Assembly (NCBI GenBank): GCA_025201365.1
Contig: JAIXMF010000182.1
Span: forward strand, 1-25,853
DNA length: 25,853 bases
DNA from: Syncephalis plumigaleata
Taxonomy: Eukaryota; Zoopagomycota; Zoopagomycetes; Zoopagales; Piptocephalidaceae
Direction: 5' to 3'
Part shown: in pieces, positions 1 to 9,906 of the stretch
Layout of the letters: each line of letters opens with the position of its first letter
Position numbering within the stretch: position 1 is the stretch's first letter
Program-made: the position numbers and the translations under genes
The notes under the pieces: model-generated
What the model was told of the DNA's origin: nothing
What the model saw: the letters and a program-made list of their open reading frames with translations, nothing else
Databases searched by the model: none

Positions 1-208
1 TGAGACATTATGCCCATTTCAATGTGACACGAACGAATTGTTCACTTCATTTAATAGCGCTTGCTTCTACATTTAACATCCAATATACTTGCTTCTTCTT
101 CTTCCTCTTGCTTCTTCCTCCTTCTCTTTTTCTTGAAATTTGTCTTTTAATTATTCCGATTACTATACTAATACTAATAATCATCTTTATTTTTGTTATT
201 ATCAACAG

Positions 209-628
209 CATCTTGCTACTGAACAAGCATATTCCACGTCAATGCCAGTAAACAAGACTAATAGCAATAATAGCAGTAATAGCAGTGGTAGTAGTTCCAG
301 TTTCTCATTATCGCACGCACCACCACCACCTATCGCCGCCATGCCTATGAGACTGCCGAGAGATCAATTTATCGTCAAGTTGGTGATCGATCATGACCAT
401 CGCATTGCATTATGCGTGTCGGCCAACGCCGGATTCGAAGCCTTCTACCTGCTTGCCCTGCGTAAAGCTGTACGAGCCGGATTCGCCGAGTCGGATGTTC
501 GCCAGCGTCTACTCGTATTATCGGTGGAGGGTCGTCTAACTCGTATCACGGACGAGCATGGATTCCGTCTCATGGAAAAGGTATTCCGTCATCACACGAC
601 GCAACAACCTACAATCCATTGGGTTTAA
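209..628 (+). CDS. C-terminal exon of unidentified gene, PB1-like C-terminus
   Basis: The open frame follows a good 3' splice site (two CTAAT-like branch motifs at about 165-180, then a T-rich run and CAG ending at 208) and stops at TAA 626-628. The first ~45 residues are Ser/Asn-rich linker, then a proline run, then about 90 ordered residues beginning DQFIVKLVIDHDHRIAL and ending in HWV. The ordered part has a lysine-bearing first strand, a helix with LALRKAV, and an acidic stretch in VEGRLTRITDEHGFRLM. This is reminiscent of a PB1 or other ubiquitin-like interaction domain such as those at the C-termini of fungal polarity or NADPH-oxidase scaffold proteins. That assignment is inference from pattern only. 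The upstream exon lies at or beyond the window edge and I could not place its donor convincingly. The gene converges on the BET4-type gene with 205 bp between stop codons. Confidence 0.6.
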   Translation, partial: HLATEQAYSTSMPVNKTNSNNSSNSSGSSSSFSLSHAPPPPIAAMPMRLPRDQFIVKLVIDHDHRIALCVSANAGFEAFYLLALRKAVRAGFAESDVRQRLLVLSVEGRLTRITDEHGFRLMEKVFRHHTTQQPTIHWV

Positions 629-833
629 TTTTATACTTTTTCCTTTATTTATATATATATTTCTATACGCATAAACATGCATTGGTCGAGGCATTATTAC
701 ATTATATATTCATCAACTTCATTTTCATCTTCATCTTCATTAATTCATTGTTGTTGTTGTCGTTTGTCGTGTTATTTCATTTTATCATTCGGTTTAATAA
801 AACACTTTACTTTTCATTTATTACTTCATTACT

Positions 834-2297
834 TTATGCTTCTTCTTCTGCTTCTTCGACATTCGTCGTCATTGCTAGCAAGTGCTGATAGCGATGAATA
901 CGCATTGGATCCACTTGTATTAAAGTGTTTAGCACCTTCTTTGCTTCTTCGACCTCCTCACTAGTTGCCGCCTTATGCAGTTGTATTTCCCGCAATAAAT
1001 GTTGCAGCGTCAAGAGTGGCCCTAGCAGGAGTCATTCAATCATTCCATTAATTAATAGGAGTATTCCTCGTGTAAATCATTGTTTTACATTTTGTTCAAC
1101 GTTTTCTTACATTTTGCTTCAGGTTCTATGTCAAGTAGTTCTCGGATAACGTTCGCCTCTCGTCTCAATAGCTCGATGCCATGTAGTCCAGGCAGGCTAG
1201 ACTGTTCATACAAGTATTGAATCCACCATCGATAATAAATCCATGCACTCTGATCCTCTGGATCCGTATAAAATGCCGATTGTACCATGTCAAATTCTAC
1301 ATTATCATTATCATTATCATTGTTATTGCTATTGCTATTGTTATTGCTGCTACTTTGTTTGACACAATACCTTCCTTAATTAGGGCCATTTGTGTGTCAA
1401 TGTCCTCGGTCGTTTGTAACACTAATGGCAGCAGCTTGCCTCGATAATGCCAAGCTGATCCATTGGAGAAACTCTGACTAATCTTCTGTTTAGTGTAGGC
1501 CAATTCATTTCGGACTAATGTCAAATCTTGTTCCGGATTCTCCTTACGCAACTGACGAATAACTTCGTGTCGATACTGCCATCCATGAACTAAGGAGAAA
1601 CTCGCATTTATAATAAGCAACACAAGTATGACATAATGTTACTATTATTGCTTACAATTACGTTGATCCAAATCTAACATGAGGCCAGTCAGGCCTAGTT
1701 CTCGTTGCCAATTAGCTTGTGGCATTGTTTCAAGAATCCATCGGCGATGATTCCAGATCCAATAAGATTTTGGTTGTTTACGCACCAGCTCTTCAACAAG
1801 ACGTAATTCCGATTCGCATGTCGCCTGTTTACTATCTTTCCTGCTGTTTACATATAAAAACACTCGGATTAGTTAACAATACTACTAATACTACTGCTAC
1901 TATCACTGCTTATCCAGCTAGTGTGTATTACTTTGTTTCATCGAATTGATGTTGCAATATTTGACGACGATAATTCCACATGGTATAAAAGTCGGGATGC
2001 CAATGAAGTAGGCGAGTAGTCATAGCCAATGCCTCTTCATCGAATATACCCGATTCTTTCTAATGGTTATTTCATATCAATAAATAAATGTATAGATAAA
2101 TAATAGTTGCCTACTCGTTGACAAGCTTTCTCCTTCAATTGACAATACTCGGCAATACGTGCTAATTCCCGTTCTTTCTTCTTCTGTCGCTGTTCCTCAG
2201 TTGAGGTTTCCTTAATCTTGGCTCCTCGGTGTTCCTAATAAAATACTTGTTACTACCCATGTAATATGCTATTATTATTATTGTATAAGAGTACCAT
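834..2297 (-). CDS. BET4: Rab geranylgeranyltransferase (type II) alpha subunit
   Basis: Seven exons join in frame: 2295-2297, 2115-2234, 1932-2059, 1656-1843, 1371-1589, 1111-1296 and 834-1021, giving 343 residues. The product is the alpha subunit of the enzyme that attaches geranylgeranyl groups to C-terminal cysteines of Rab GTPases, with a beta subunit and Rab escort protein, in the cytosol. Five PFTA repeats are visible: YTMWNYRRQIL (~residue 66), YWIWNHRRWIL (~111), FHGWQYR (~147), GSAWHYRGKLL (~189) and DQSAWIYYRWWI (~234). A C-terminal helical part contains KWPLLTL and DPMRIHRYQHLL, as is usual in the family. The repeat wording matches type II alpha (Bet4/RABGGTA) better than farnesyltransferase alpha. 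The first coding exon is only the ATG, spliced as ATG|GTACTC...TTAG|GAACAC, giving MEHRGAKIKE. The acceptor of exon 4 could shift by 3 nt to 1840. The gene diverges from the mS41 gene and shares its promoter region. Confidence 0.93.
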
Positions 2298-2503
2298 GAT
2301 GACGAATAATGAATGGGTACAAGAGTAGAAAGATAGTGAAGATAGACAATGAGCGAACGACAGTGTGGTGACCGTGATTCAACTATGCTCATACAATGGT
2401 AGTAATAATAACAAGTGATGTGCTTATATTTTTTAATCTTTTCCTCTTATCTTTTTAAACTATCCTTGTTGCCACTGTTGCTTCTATTAATCTACGTGTG
2501 GTC
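2298..2503. promoter_or_regulatory. Divergent intergenic region between BET4-type and mS41-type genes
   Basis: The 206 bp between the two opposed start codons must hold both promoters and 5' leaders. The stretch just before the plus-strand start is pyrimidine-rich (about 2430-2490), common before fungal start codons. No specific factor site was recognised. Confidence 0.45.
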
Positions 2504-3113
2504 ATGTTTTCCATGACTTCATTGTTGTCGCGTTCACTGGTACGTCCAGTGTTGACGCGTACTATTACGACAGTAAAAGCACCACGACCTATTCCTTCAC
2601 CGCGTGGTATGTGTCAGTCATTCTGATTTTGATTTACTTACTGAATCTCACTCACTCTATCTGTTTGTGTGTTTATTTGTTTAGGCAAGATCACTGATCC
2701 TAAAGGATTTTTAACTGCTATCGGACGTGGTTGCGAATCACTAGGCGATAAATTTAAGGTACTTCATAGTTGTTATAGAAAGAAAGCTATGAATTACACG
2801 AATACTTTTTAGTAATAACAGTTTATTCATCAATGGTAAACTCAATATTAATCTAGGATTGGAATCATTTGTTTACGGCAACTTCAAATGAAATGAAGCA
2901 TGAACTTGGATTTACACCGCAACAACGACGATGGGTACTTAACTGGGTAGAGAAATATCGGTAAGCAAATGATGATGATAGTAACCAATCGAGCCATATT
3001 GCAGATAAATACTAATGGTAGCTGTATAATGTAGACAAGGGATCAATCCATATCTCATTACGAAACCTGATAAACGGTTACGCAAACAGAAGAAGAGAAA
3101 GCCTAGAAAGTAG
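2504..3113 (+). CDS. Mitochondrial small-subunit ribosomal protein mS41 (IGR-motif, Fyv4-like)
   Basis: Four exons join in frame: 2504-2606, 2685-2758, 2857-2960 and 3035-3113, giving 119 residues. The N-terminus is rich in Ser, Arg and Thr without acidic residues (SLLSRSLVRPVLTRTITTV), a typical matrix-targeting presequence. The core reads DPKGFLTAIGRGCESLGDKF, containing the invariant IGR that names the family. It continues with a tryptophan-rich helical part (DWNHLF, QQRRWVLNWVEKYR) and a very basic tail ending KRLRKQKKRKPRK. Yeast Fyv4 (mS41), of similar length, is a component of the mitochondrial ribosome small subunit. Junctions are clean: GTATGT, GTACTT and GTAAGC donors, and TTTAG, TCTAG and TGTAG acceptors. 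ATG 2504 was chosen because it gives the presequence; a second Met lies three codons later. Confidence 0.9.
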
Positions 3114-3283
3114 CGATTAAGCTCATTTAAACACAATGATAATAATAATAAATAACGCGATTGTTTATTAGCAATATGAATCTACATACAGTACTTTTCC
3201 AACCAATTTGCGCAGTTGCCTTCTGTTTCTACTAATAAATAATAGCAATGTTAATATGTATTTAGATGTGAAAGCGACAACTA

Positions 3284-3690
3284 TCACAAATAAGTTGTTT
3301 GTTGTTGTCCTCCAATTCTTGAACGTTTAGAAGTAATGACACTTTGATGTAGTTGTGTTGGAACACCATTTCCATTGCAAAGACTGAGAATAATCTGAAT
3401 AACATTCAGACATGCTGCCATATCTCGATTCCATACACGATACTCGAATCCTTTACCTTTCATGTCATCTTTACAATTATGATGTGTGCATCTAATAGAA
3501 TAATGAATTAGTATATTGTTATAGATTGTACTCATATTAAGAAGGCATGACAAGTGACAGTAGGATATCTCGTCAATTAGAATGACTTGAACACCATGCT
3601 TCATTGTTATCCACACTTGTGTATGATTTATTTGTGTATTCTTGATTAAAATAACGTCATCGTATTTCTCTACCCCATATCGCCTTTCTT
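3284..3690 (-). pseudogene. Degenerate C-terminal fragment of a TnpB/Fanzor-like RuvC nuclease
   Basis: An open frame runs on the minus strand from about 3690 to TGA 3284-3286. Its most telling segment is RVWNRDMAACLNVIQI (about 3375-3435), which matches the last RuvC motif (NRD-x-NAARNI type) of OrfB/TnpB and fungal Fanzor proteins. It is preceded by a cysteine/histidine pair region RCTHHNCKDD, placed like the target-nucleic-acid-binding zinc ribbon. Upstream, HGVQVILIDE resembles the conserved IDEY-TS-xC-xxC segment that precedes the ribbon. Removing one base after GACGAG would restore DEYPTVTCHAF, so a frameshift is suspected. A possible 40-nt intron (GTACAA...CTAATTC...TTAG, about 3495-3534) would join this to the ribbon. 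No N-terminal region or start is present, and the fragment ends next to the F-box gene start. It is probably a dead relic rather than an active nuclease. Confidence 0.5.
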
Positions 3691-3703
3691 ATTCCATTCC
3701 ACT

Positions 3704-5347
3704 ATGTCTACTACTACTACTACTACTACTACTACTGAAATATCGAGTAATTCCAACTCGTCTTGTAGATTACTAGTTTGTCTGAATAGTCTTCCATTTC
3801 ATGACCAGCGTGCCTTCCTTAATTTATTTTGTTACATAGATTTTGTACGCTTATCAGCATGTTGTCGCTCGTTAAGAAGCAGTATTCGAAATGATACAGT
3901 ATTATGGCAAGCACTATATCATAGGGATTTCCTATCAGGAGCGTATTATACTAAAGAAATGGATTTCGTATTATGGTGTATACGCACGGATGTCAACAAT
4001 CCATGTACATCGGATAAACGAACCGATCTACTAGAAAATGTGGACTGGTACAACACATATCGTCGACGAGTGAGCACTGAGAATAATTGGCGATATGGAC
4101 GATGCAAGACCACGCATATCGATATGAAATCTGACGAGGATGAAATAGATTATCGCGAAGATGTTAGTGATAATCGTATATTTATAACGCAGCAAGATTG
4201 CTCAGACGAAGTACCAGATCATAGATATATTTTAGAATATTTGCCGCATTCAAATCTTAGATCAAACAACAACATTGTAGATAACATTACATTCTCCACA
4301 TCGCCAAATGTTCTTCCGCTGGATATTGATAATGAAGCTGAGTATACTTATGTCACGGGTGACCATTATATAGCTGTATTTCCTAAGGAGATTGAGAGCG
4401 ATACCAACATCAATGTAAAAATACTTACTCGCAAGCATGGCGGTATTTTCACTACATTCGATGTTCCATCACAATACCATGTGGATACAATCGAGGGGAA
4501 ATGGATATTGCTAGTGACCACATCACATGTGTTAGTCAATCATTCGCTAAGTTGGAAAAGTAAGTGTAGTAACTATACAATGATGCGACATAACTAGTAC
4601 TAATCATTAATGGACTTAGTGGCCAATGTAATGGTATTCGATATAGATAATAGTATCATGTGTCCAGGAAGCATTGATGATACATGGAATACGACATGTT
4701 TCTACAAAGCCATCAATAATACAGCAATAGTATACACGGCAAGACTAGTCAAAGATGATGACACAGATCGTATTGAATGGGCATTATACCAGTTCTCGAG
4801 CAATAATCCTGTTGTACAATTGCGGAGTGGCTGGTTCCAACTACCTGAAGGAATAGCGAGTGCGGGATTAATGACATATAATTCATACGATTCGCATATG
4901 CTTCTCAAATTACATGGCCATTCCAAGTTTACTCCATACATAATGCATAGTGTAGCATCCAGTGGTCAAAGCCATACTCCACGTAATTGCTACAATATAT
5001 CTGACCAATATATACCTATTCCATTGTTAAGGGCTGGATACGTGTATTCAATGACTAATTCCAGCTCAACAAAAGTATGGACAGACCTAACTTACAACGG
5101 CGATCAAGTATTACGATTACCGGGTACTACTTTCATCAGACATATTATTGGTGATCTCTATGTTTTTATTACGGATCATAATGATCTAAGAAATCGACTG
5201 CTTGTAGATATCCATACAAAAGAAATAAGACGCAAATTGGAAGCGCTTAACACACGCAAGTATTCGATAGTTGATACAATGGCTGGTACGATATATTATC
5301 CATTTGACTACCCTGTGCAAACAATACAAGAATATGGTGAACTATAA
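3704..5347 (+). CDS. F-box domain protein, lineage-specific
   Basis: Two exons (3704-4559 and 4620-5347) join in frame across a 60-nt intron (AAAA|GTAAGTG ... GTACTAATC ... CTTAG|TGG), giving 527 residues. The N-terminus starts with a threonine run encoded by an (ACT)n microsatellite. Residues ~24-75 form a recognisable F-box: LNSLPFHDQRAFLNLF, then DFVRLSACCRSLRSSI and NDTVLWQALYHRDF. F-box proteins recruit substrates to SCF ubiquitin ligases through Skp1. The remaining ~430 residues are rich in beta-strand-like segments and acidic loops and may form a propeller-like substrate domain, but I recognise no named repeat. The family resembles the many divergent F-box proteins of early fungi. The start is the first ATG after a pyrimidine-rich leader. 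Confidence 0.75.
3711..3735 (+). repeat. (ACT)n microsatellite inside coding sequence
   Basis: About eight consecutive ACT units directly after the start codon of the F-box gene encode the polythreonine N-terminus. Length variation would change the protein by whole residues. Confidence 0.85.
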
Positions 5348-5810
5348 CAAGCATTAATAAATCATGCTATATTGTTATTGATCACATTAGAGCGAGCAAT
5401 ATATTTTTGTTGACTAATAATGAGGAATAACTATTATTTATTATCACTAATTGTAATACATGATATCGCGATCATTAACATCTCCCTCAACTGCTAGGGC
5501 AATGACAACTACTCAATAATAATAGCAATGCGATAATAGTGTTAACAATAGTGCAGGATTATTTATTAATAAACTGCACAAATGAAAGGCTAACAGTGTT
5601 AATTGGATGGAAAAACACTGTATTATATAAATAATCATGTGATATTATTCGGATAGAGTTGCCGTGTTGTCATTAATAAACAAAAGTGAAATAATATATT
5701 AATGCGATATCAACATCATATATATTAGTCATTCATTCGCGTTAATATTACGACGATACCGCGATTACTTTCTTTCTCTTTCACTTTCTTTCATTCTTCT
5801 TCACTTTGTT
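5348..5810. other. Intergenic, PEX3 upstream region
   Basis: This 463 bp stretch between the F-box stop and the PEX3 start is AT-rich with many AATAAT/ATTATT runs. It ends in a strong pyrimidine tract (about 5766-5808, TTTCTTTCTCTTTCACTTTC type) just before the ATG, typical of fungal leaders. No gene or RNA was recognised. Confidence 0.5.
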
Positions 5811-7835
5811 ATGCTGCAACGTATTTGGGATTTTACAAAACGGCACCAGCGTGGTCTACTGATCACCGCCGGTATTGCTGGTAGCGTTTATGCGACAACA
5901 CGATTTATACGTAATAAATTGACAGATTTCCAACGTAACTCGTCTCAAGAAATGGCTCGACAAGCAGAGTAAGTCTACCGAATATCTACCAGTGTAGCGA
6001 CTGACTTTTATGACATTATATATGCATGTATGTATTTGCGTGTTATTCCACTATTTTCTACTGGCATGGATGATTCGCTAGTTTAAAGCGTCGTTTTGAA
6101 CAAAACCAAACTGATTGCTTATTCACGATAATGGCACTATTGCCAGCATTGGTCGAGCAACTCGATAATGAGCTTGATGTCGATGGTATTACAATGCGTC
6201 TACGACAGGGTAGACAGCAATCTGTCTCGCAGTCCATGTCGACATCTATTGGTCCAGGCAATGATTTTGTTAAGGTGGATGAAAGCAGTCAGCAACAACA
6301 ACAAGAGCAGCAGGAACAACAAAAGAATGACACGTCAAATGAAAGAGAGTCAAGTACAACAGAGGGAGATAGACAGCATGGCAGTACCAGTAGTGTAGGT
6401 AGTGATAGTGGTAATGAAATGGCAGCTGCTAGTTTCATCGAAGAGAATACCATTGATTCACCGGTAGAATTGCATCCACTAGGTAAGTATTGCTGGATAG
6501 ATGATTATATATATTATGTATATAATACATTATAACTGATGATGCTTAACTAGATCGATTTACAAAGTTGGAGTTATGGCAAGAGTTGAAGATACGTAGT
6601 AAGTAAATGATTCATTTATTGTAAATAATTCAGTATGCTTATCCCTTCATTCTTGTTACTGAAAGGTTTCACTCGAACTATTGCCGCCACTTATCTTATC
6701 ACATTATTGACGCTGTTAAATCATCTACAATTGAATCTTGTTGGTCGTCACATCTACGTGGCATCTGTGGCCGAATCTGGAGTGGAGGCAAGCAAGGAAA
6801 CAGAAGCATCCGTACGATTAAGGATGCAACGAAACGACACTGTACTTGCTGCAAACACGGAACGAGATTATCTCAGCTTTAGCTGGTGGTTACTACACGT
6901 GGGATGCTACACTTGCATACAGCGAATACGTAATGCCACAACAGAAGTTATTGGAAGGTAGGCATAGCTAGTTAGCTAGCTACAACATCCATAGATGTGT
7001 ATATTAATCATCATTTACTATTAGCGTATCACTTAAAAAGCCATGCTCCTATCAAGACTTGAGCAATTTGGTTAATCAAATACGTGATCGTGTTGAAAGT
7101 TCATCATGGACATCACCCGACAGTCCAACATCCATATTTGACGGGTAATTATCATAACTATAATATCATCTACAGATAAATAATAACTCATTATTTCTAT
7201 AGTATACGTGGCATCCTATTGCCAGATGACGATGAGGATGTTTTGTGTGTACTTCAAGAAGCGGGTATTATTAATAATACATCTGATACCGCAGACAATG
7301 CAATCTCACCGGAATTACGTCGACTCTTGGATGAGACACGCGACTTTATTGACAGGTTAGTCTACTACTACTACTACTACTATTATTAGCACTAGCACTA
7401 GCACTTGTATTGCTTAATTCTATAAACAATCTACTAATCGAATAGTTAATAGTCCCGATTTCACTACTGTACTTGCACGATGTCTTGATGAATCATTTGG
7501 CTTGCTATTGAATCGACTACAATCATCGCTATTCCCCGATCCACTGCCTGATTTGCAATTGACCACGTCGAGTATTCATGAACTGACGGCAAGTGAAGAG
7601 GCCGCCATGAAGAAACAAATACCATTGGCAAAACTATTACCGGATGTTAGTCGTCAAGTGCACGAAATACTGAATGGCGTTCCTAACACGTATCTAGAGG
7701 TAATTATTGTTGATAATAGTATACATATAATGCTTACTAATATGCTGCAACATCTAGTTGATATCGAACACGGAAACATTACGTGCCTATTCGGCCATCG
7801 TTTATTCGGCTTATGACACGCCTAGTTGGCTATAG
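5811..7835 (+). CDS. PEX3: Peroxisomal membrane biogenesis protein peroxin-3
   Basis: Eight exons join in frame: 5811-5968, 6082-6482, 6554-6598, 6666-6957, 7025-7144, 7203-7355, 7453-7699 and 7758-7835, giving 497 residues. PEX3 anchors the import receptor PEX19 at the peroxisomal membrane and is needed to insert membrane proteins. Family marks: an N-terminal anchor (GLLITAGIAGSVYATTRF, ~residues 15-32) preceded by basic residues, then LKRRFEQNQTDCLFTIMALL, KLELWQELKI, SFTRTIAATYLITLLTLL followed by LQLNLVGRHIYV, and the C-terminal ETLRAYSAIVYS. A Ser/Gln-rich insert with a QQQQQEQQEQQ run lies about residues 105-170 and accounts for much of the excess over the human (373) and yeast (441) proteins. 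The acceptor of exon 7 is the second of two AGs 7 nt apart; the first would put a stop in frame. Confidence 0.93.
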
Positions 7836-8090
7836 TAGTAGATGAACAACTAATAAATAATCCTGTTTATAATGTATGTTACGATTTCTGTCTATTTGCT
7901 ATACTCCATGTTCGATGTCTATATTTATTCTGCTTACCTCGTGAACACAATCCGCTGAGTTTTATTTCCAAACAACATTTAAACAAAATGTAATCATTTG
8001 CTATCTAACCTCATAAAGAAATATTCAAATGCTAACTAATATGTTAATGAAACGTAAACTCCACTCTCATTATTTTTACCATAATGTTAC

Positions 8091-8602
8091 ATGAGCATAC
8101 GTGAGGATGGATTGCCAACAAGTCTACTCGACGAGACTTGTCGTATGATGATAGTGAGTGATTATTTCATTTTGATTGCATAATTCTTTATGAACTAACC
8201 TGTTTTTACGCATCATATTAGACAGCATGGAATGGCGTATTTGTTATGCAATTGGTTGTCGTTTTTTTCTTTTACTAATAATTAGTTGAATGTCGTACCA
8301 CTACTATTGCTACAATTACTAGTGTTGTATAATTGCTATTGCTAGTATTGTTGATAGAATTAGATATGCACGAGTTCGGGTTCACGCCGATCTTTTTACT
8401 GTCCCCTGCATTACACATGAAAACTCGCGTGTATGTGTATGTGTACGCGCGTGTGTGTCACCATTAAACGATGCATATGAGGTTCTCACCACAGACCAGT
8501 GGATTATGACAGCGGAAACATTATCATTAGCAATGTTGGTGTTCCATTAGGCAGCACCGACGATCAATTCAAGTCAGATGGTCAAACATCAATCTATTAC
8601 TA
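8091..8602 (+). CDS. Possible small multi-exon gene, unidentified
   Basis: ATG 8091 opens a 21-codon exon (MSIREDGLPTSLLDETCRMM..) that ends at a strong GTGAGT donor (8154). Acceptors after ATATTAG (8221) and TTTTACTAATAATTAG (8285, with GTATTT donor at 8237) would add TAWNG and LNVVPLLLLQLLV. Another acceptor at 8363 opens a frame starting YARVRVHADLFTVP. A last block, 8495-8602, reads VDYDSGNIIISNVGVPLG and ends SIYY at TAG 8600-8602. I could not find a splicing scheme that joins all blocks in one frame. An unspliced alternative frame from 8364 runs through to about 8550, ending AETLSLAMLVFH. No family is recognised. The segments have coding-like composition against the repeat-rich surroundings, but the model is uncertain. 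Confidence 0.3.
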
Positions 8603-9271
8603 GTAATAGCAATTGCAATAATAGTAATGGCACAAGAGCAGTACTTGTAATAGTAGCACTAGTACTAGAAGTAGCACTAATAGTAGCACCGATACTACGA
8701 GTAGTACGGACAGTCACAAGTACAAGGATTAGACCAAAGGAGGAAATGGTGGGCATTGATGAAGGATACATTCGGATAATCGCGAGTAGTTTTCTTTAAT
8801 CATTACACAACTGAATTATTACTATTACTACTATTACTAGTAATATTCAATTAATAAAAGTTTTTACTAGTTTGTGTTCAAATAATTGGAACGGAAAGCA
8901 ATTACATGAATACGTTTAATTATTACTCCTGTTGAAAGTGTAATAATGCATCTGCAGCAAGTATGCCTGCCTGCCTCTCAAAAGCATTTGACAATGTCTT
9001 CGTTCTATTCTTTATAGAATACGAGTTTATTTTCATACCAGGTTTAAGCGCGGGAATACCACATCCACGTTTTATCTTCATGCATATGGTTTCTTTTTTA
9101 TTAATGTTCGTGTTTTATTTCTACACTACTTGCTATGCAGATGCCACTTTCAACCTTAACCCCAGTCACTACTGCAGCTACAGCTATTACAGCTACAGCC
9201 ACTACTTCCCCCCTGCAACTGTAAATGGAATGCGCAGGTATACGAAAGAAGTACACATACAATGACGGAGG

Positions 9272-9297
9272 TAGCCATCTATTCAGACAGGTGGCTA
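9272..9297. other. Hairpin, 9-bp stem
   Basis: TAGCCATCT (9272-9280) pairs with AGGTGGCTA (9289-9297) across an 8-nt loop, with one G-T wobble. Its function is unknown. Confidence 0.5.
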
Positions 9298-9371
9298 TTA
9301 CTCCACATATGCTTACTGGCTATGCTAGCTGCATGTTGACAATCCGTGTAGTCTCAGCTTTTATTATTTGT

Positions 9372-9407
9372 GATGGTGCAGGTGTTTCACCATCGGGAAA
9401 CCTCCCG
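9372..9407. other. Two abutting hairpins
   Basis: GATGGTG (9372-9378) pairs perfectly with CACCATC (9388-9394). CGGGA (9394-9398) pairs with TCCCG (9403-9407) around an AACC loop. The two stems share base 9394, so they could stack or compete. This could be part of a non-coding RNA or chance; no family was recognised. Confidence 0.45.
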
Positions 9408-9890
9408 CATTTTCAATACCTTTCCTTTATTTTTCTTGACATTACTCGTTTATCGTTTAGCAGACAAGGTGACTAGGCCTCGCTATCACGGAAATAGAAT
9501 AGATTGACGCCAATGACGACAATTATCTCCGTCATCAATACTATCGCTTCTACTACTACTACTACTATTGCTGCTGCTGCTGCTACAATAGCAATTATTG
9601 CAATTCAATTCAATGATGGTACATCCGCTGTTGAACCATTCCTATTTAGAATGTTCTATGATGTAATGACCCTCTCTTTCTTTCTCTCTCTCTCTCTCAT
9701 AATAGCATAGTGTGGCTTGATTTTGTCTTTTTTTGCACACACACATCCACGCATCTACTCGTATATACGCACACGGTTATCGTCATGTCTATTGCTCTGT
9801 TCCTTAACGAGTAACACGCTTGCCTCATACATATCGAAATAAACGGTCTCGTAAAACAGATAGTGATACCATGCTCTAGTTTCAAGTAAC

Positions 9891-9906
9891 GCATCTTGCC
9901 TTTATT
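9891..9906. repeat. Left copy of 16-bp target-site duplication
   Basis: GCATCTTGCCTTTATT occurs here and again, identical, at 10606-10621. The three bases TAA also match one base further out on the left side of both copies. It directly borders the T-rich end (A-rich tail on the minus strand) of the insert. Confidence 0.8.

Larger units (their letters stand above)
8603..9890. other. Gene-poor intergenic stretch
   Basis: No supported gene. 8578-8710 is an imperfect AGT/ACT/AAT trinucleotide-rich run. 8820-8850 and 9548-9585 are ACT/GCT repeats, and 9670-9705 is a CT tract. Two unexplained hairpins at 9272-9297 and 9372-9407 are listed separately. Open frames here are short, repeat-driven and without recognisable domains. 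Confidence 0.5.

Noticed and set aside
619-964. Open frames on the plus strand rich in Leu, Phe and Ser
   Set aside because: They lie in the tail between convergent genes and antisense to the last BET4-type exon. Their composition follows TTCATT and CTTCTT repeats.
3704-3735. CRISPR-like or other regularly spaced array at the ACT runs
   Set aside because: These are plain trinucleotide microsatellites with no spacers, in a eukaryotic genome.
8578-8799. 73-residue open frame following the possible small gene
   Set aside because: It consists largely of AGT/ACT/ATA repeat translation (runs of Val, Ala, Leu, Ile), with an equally open antisense frame.
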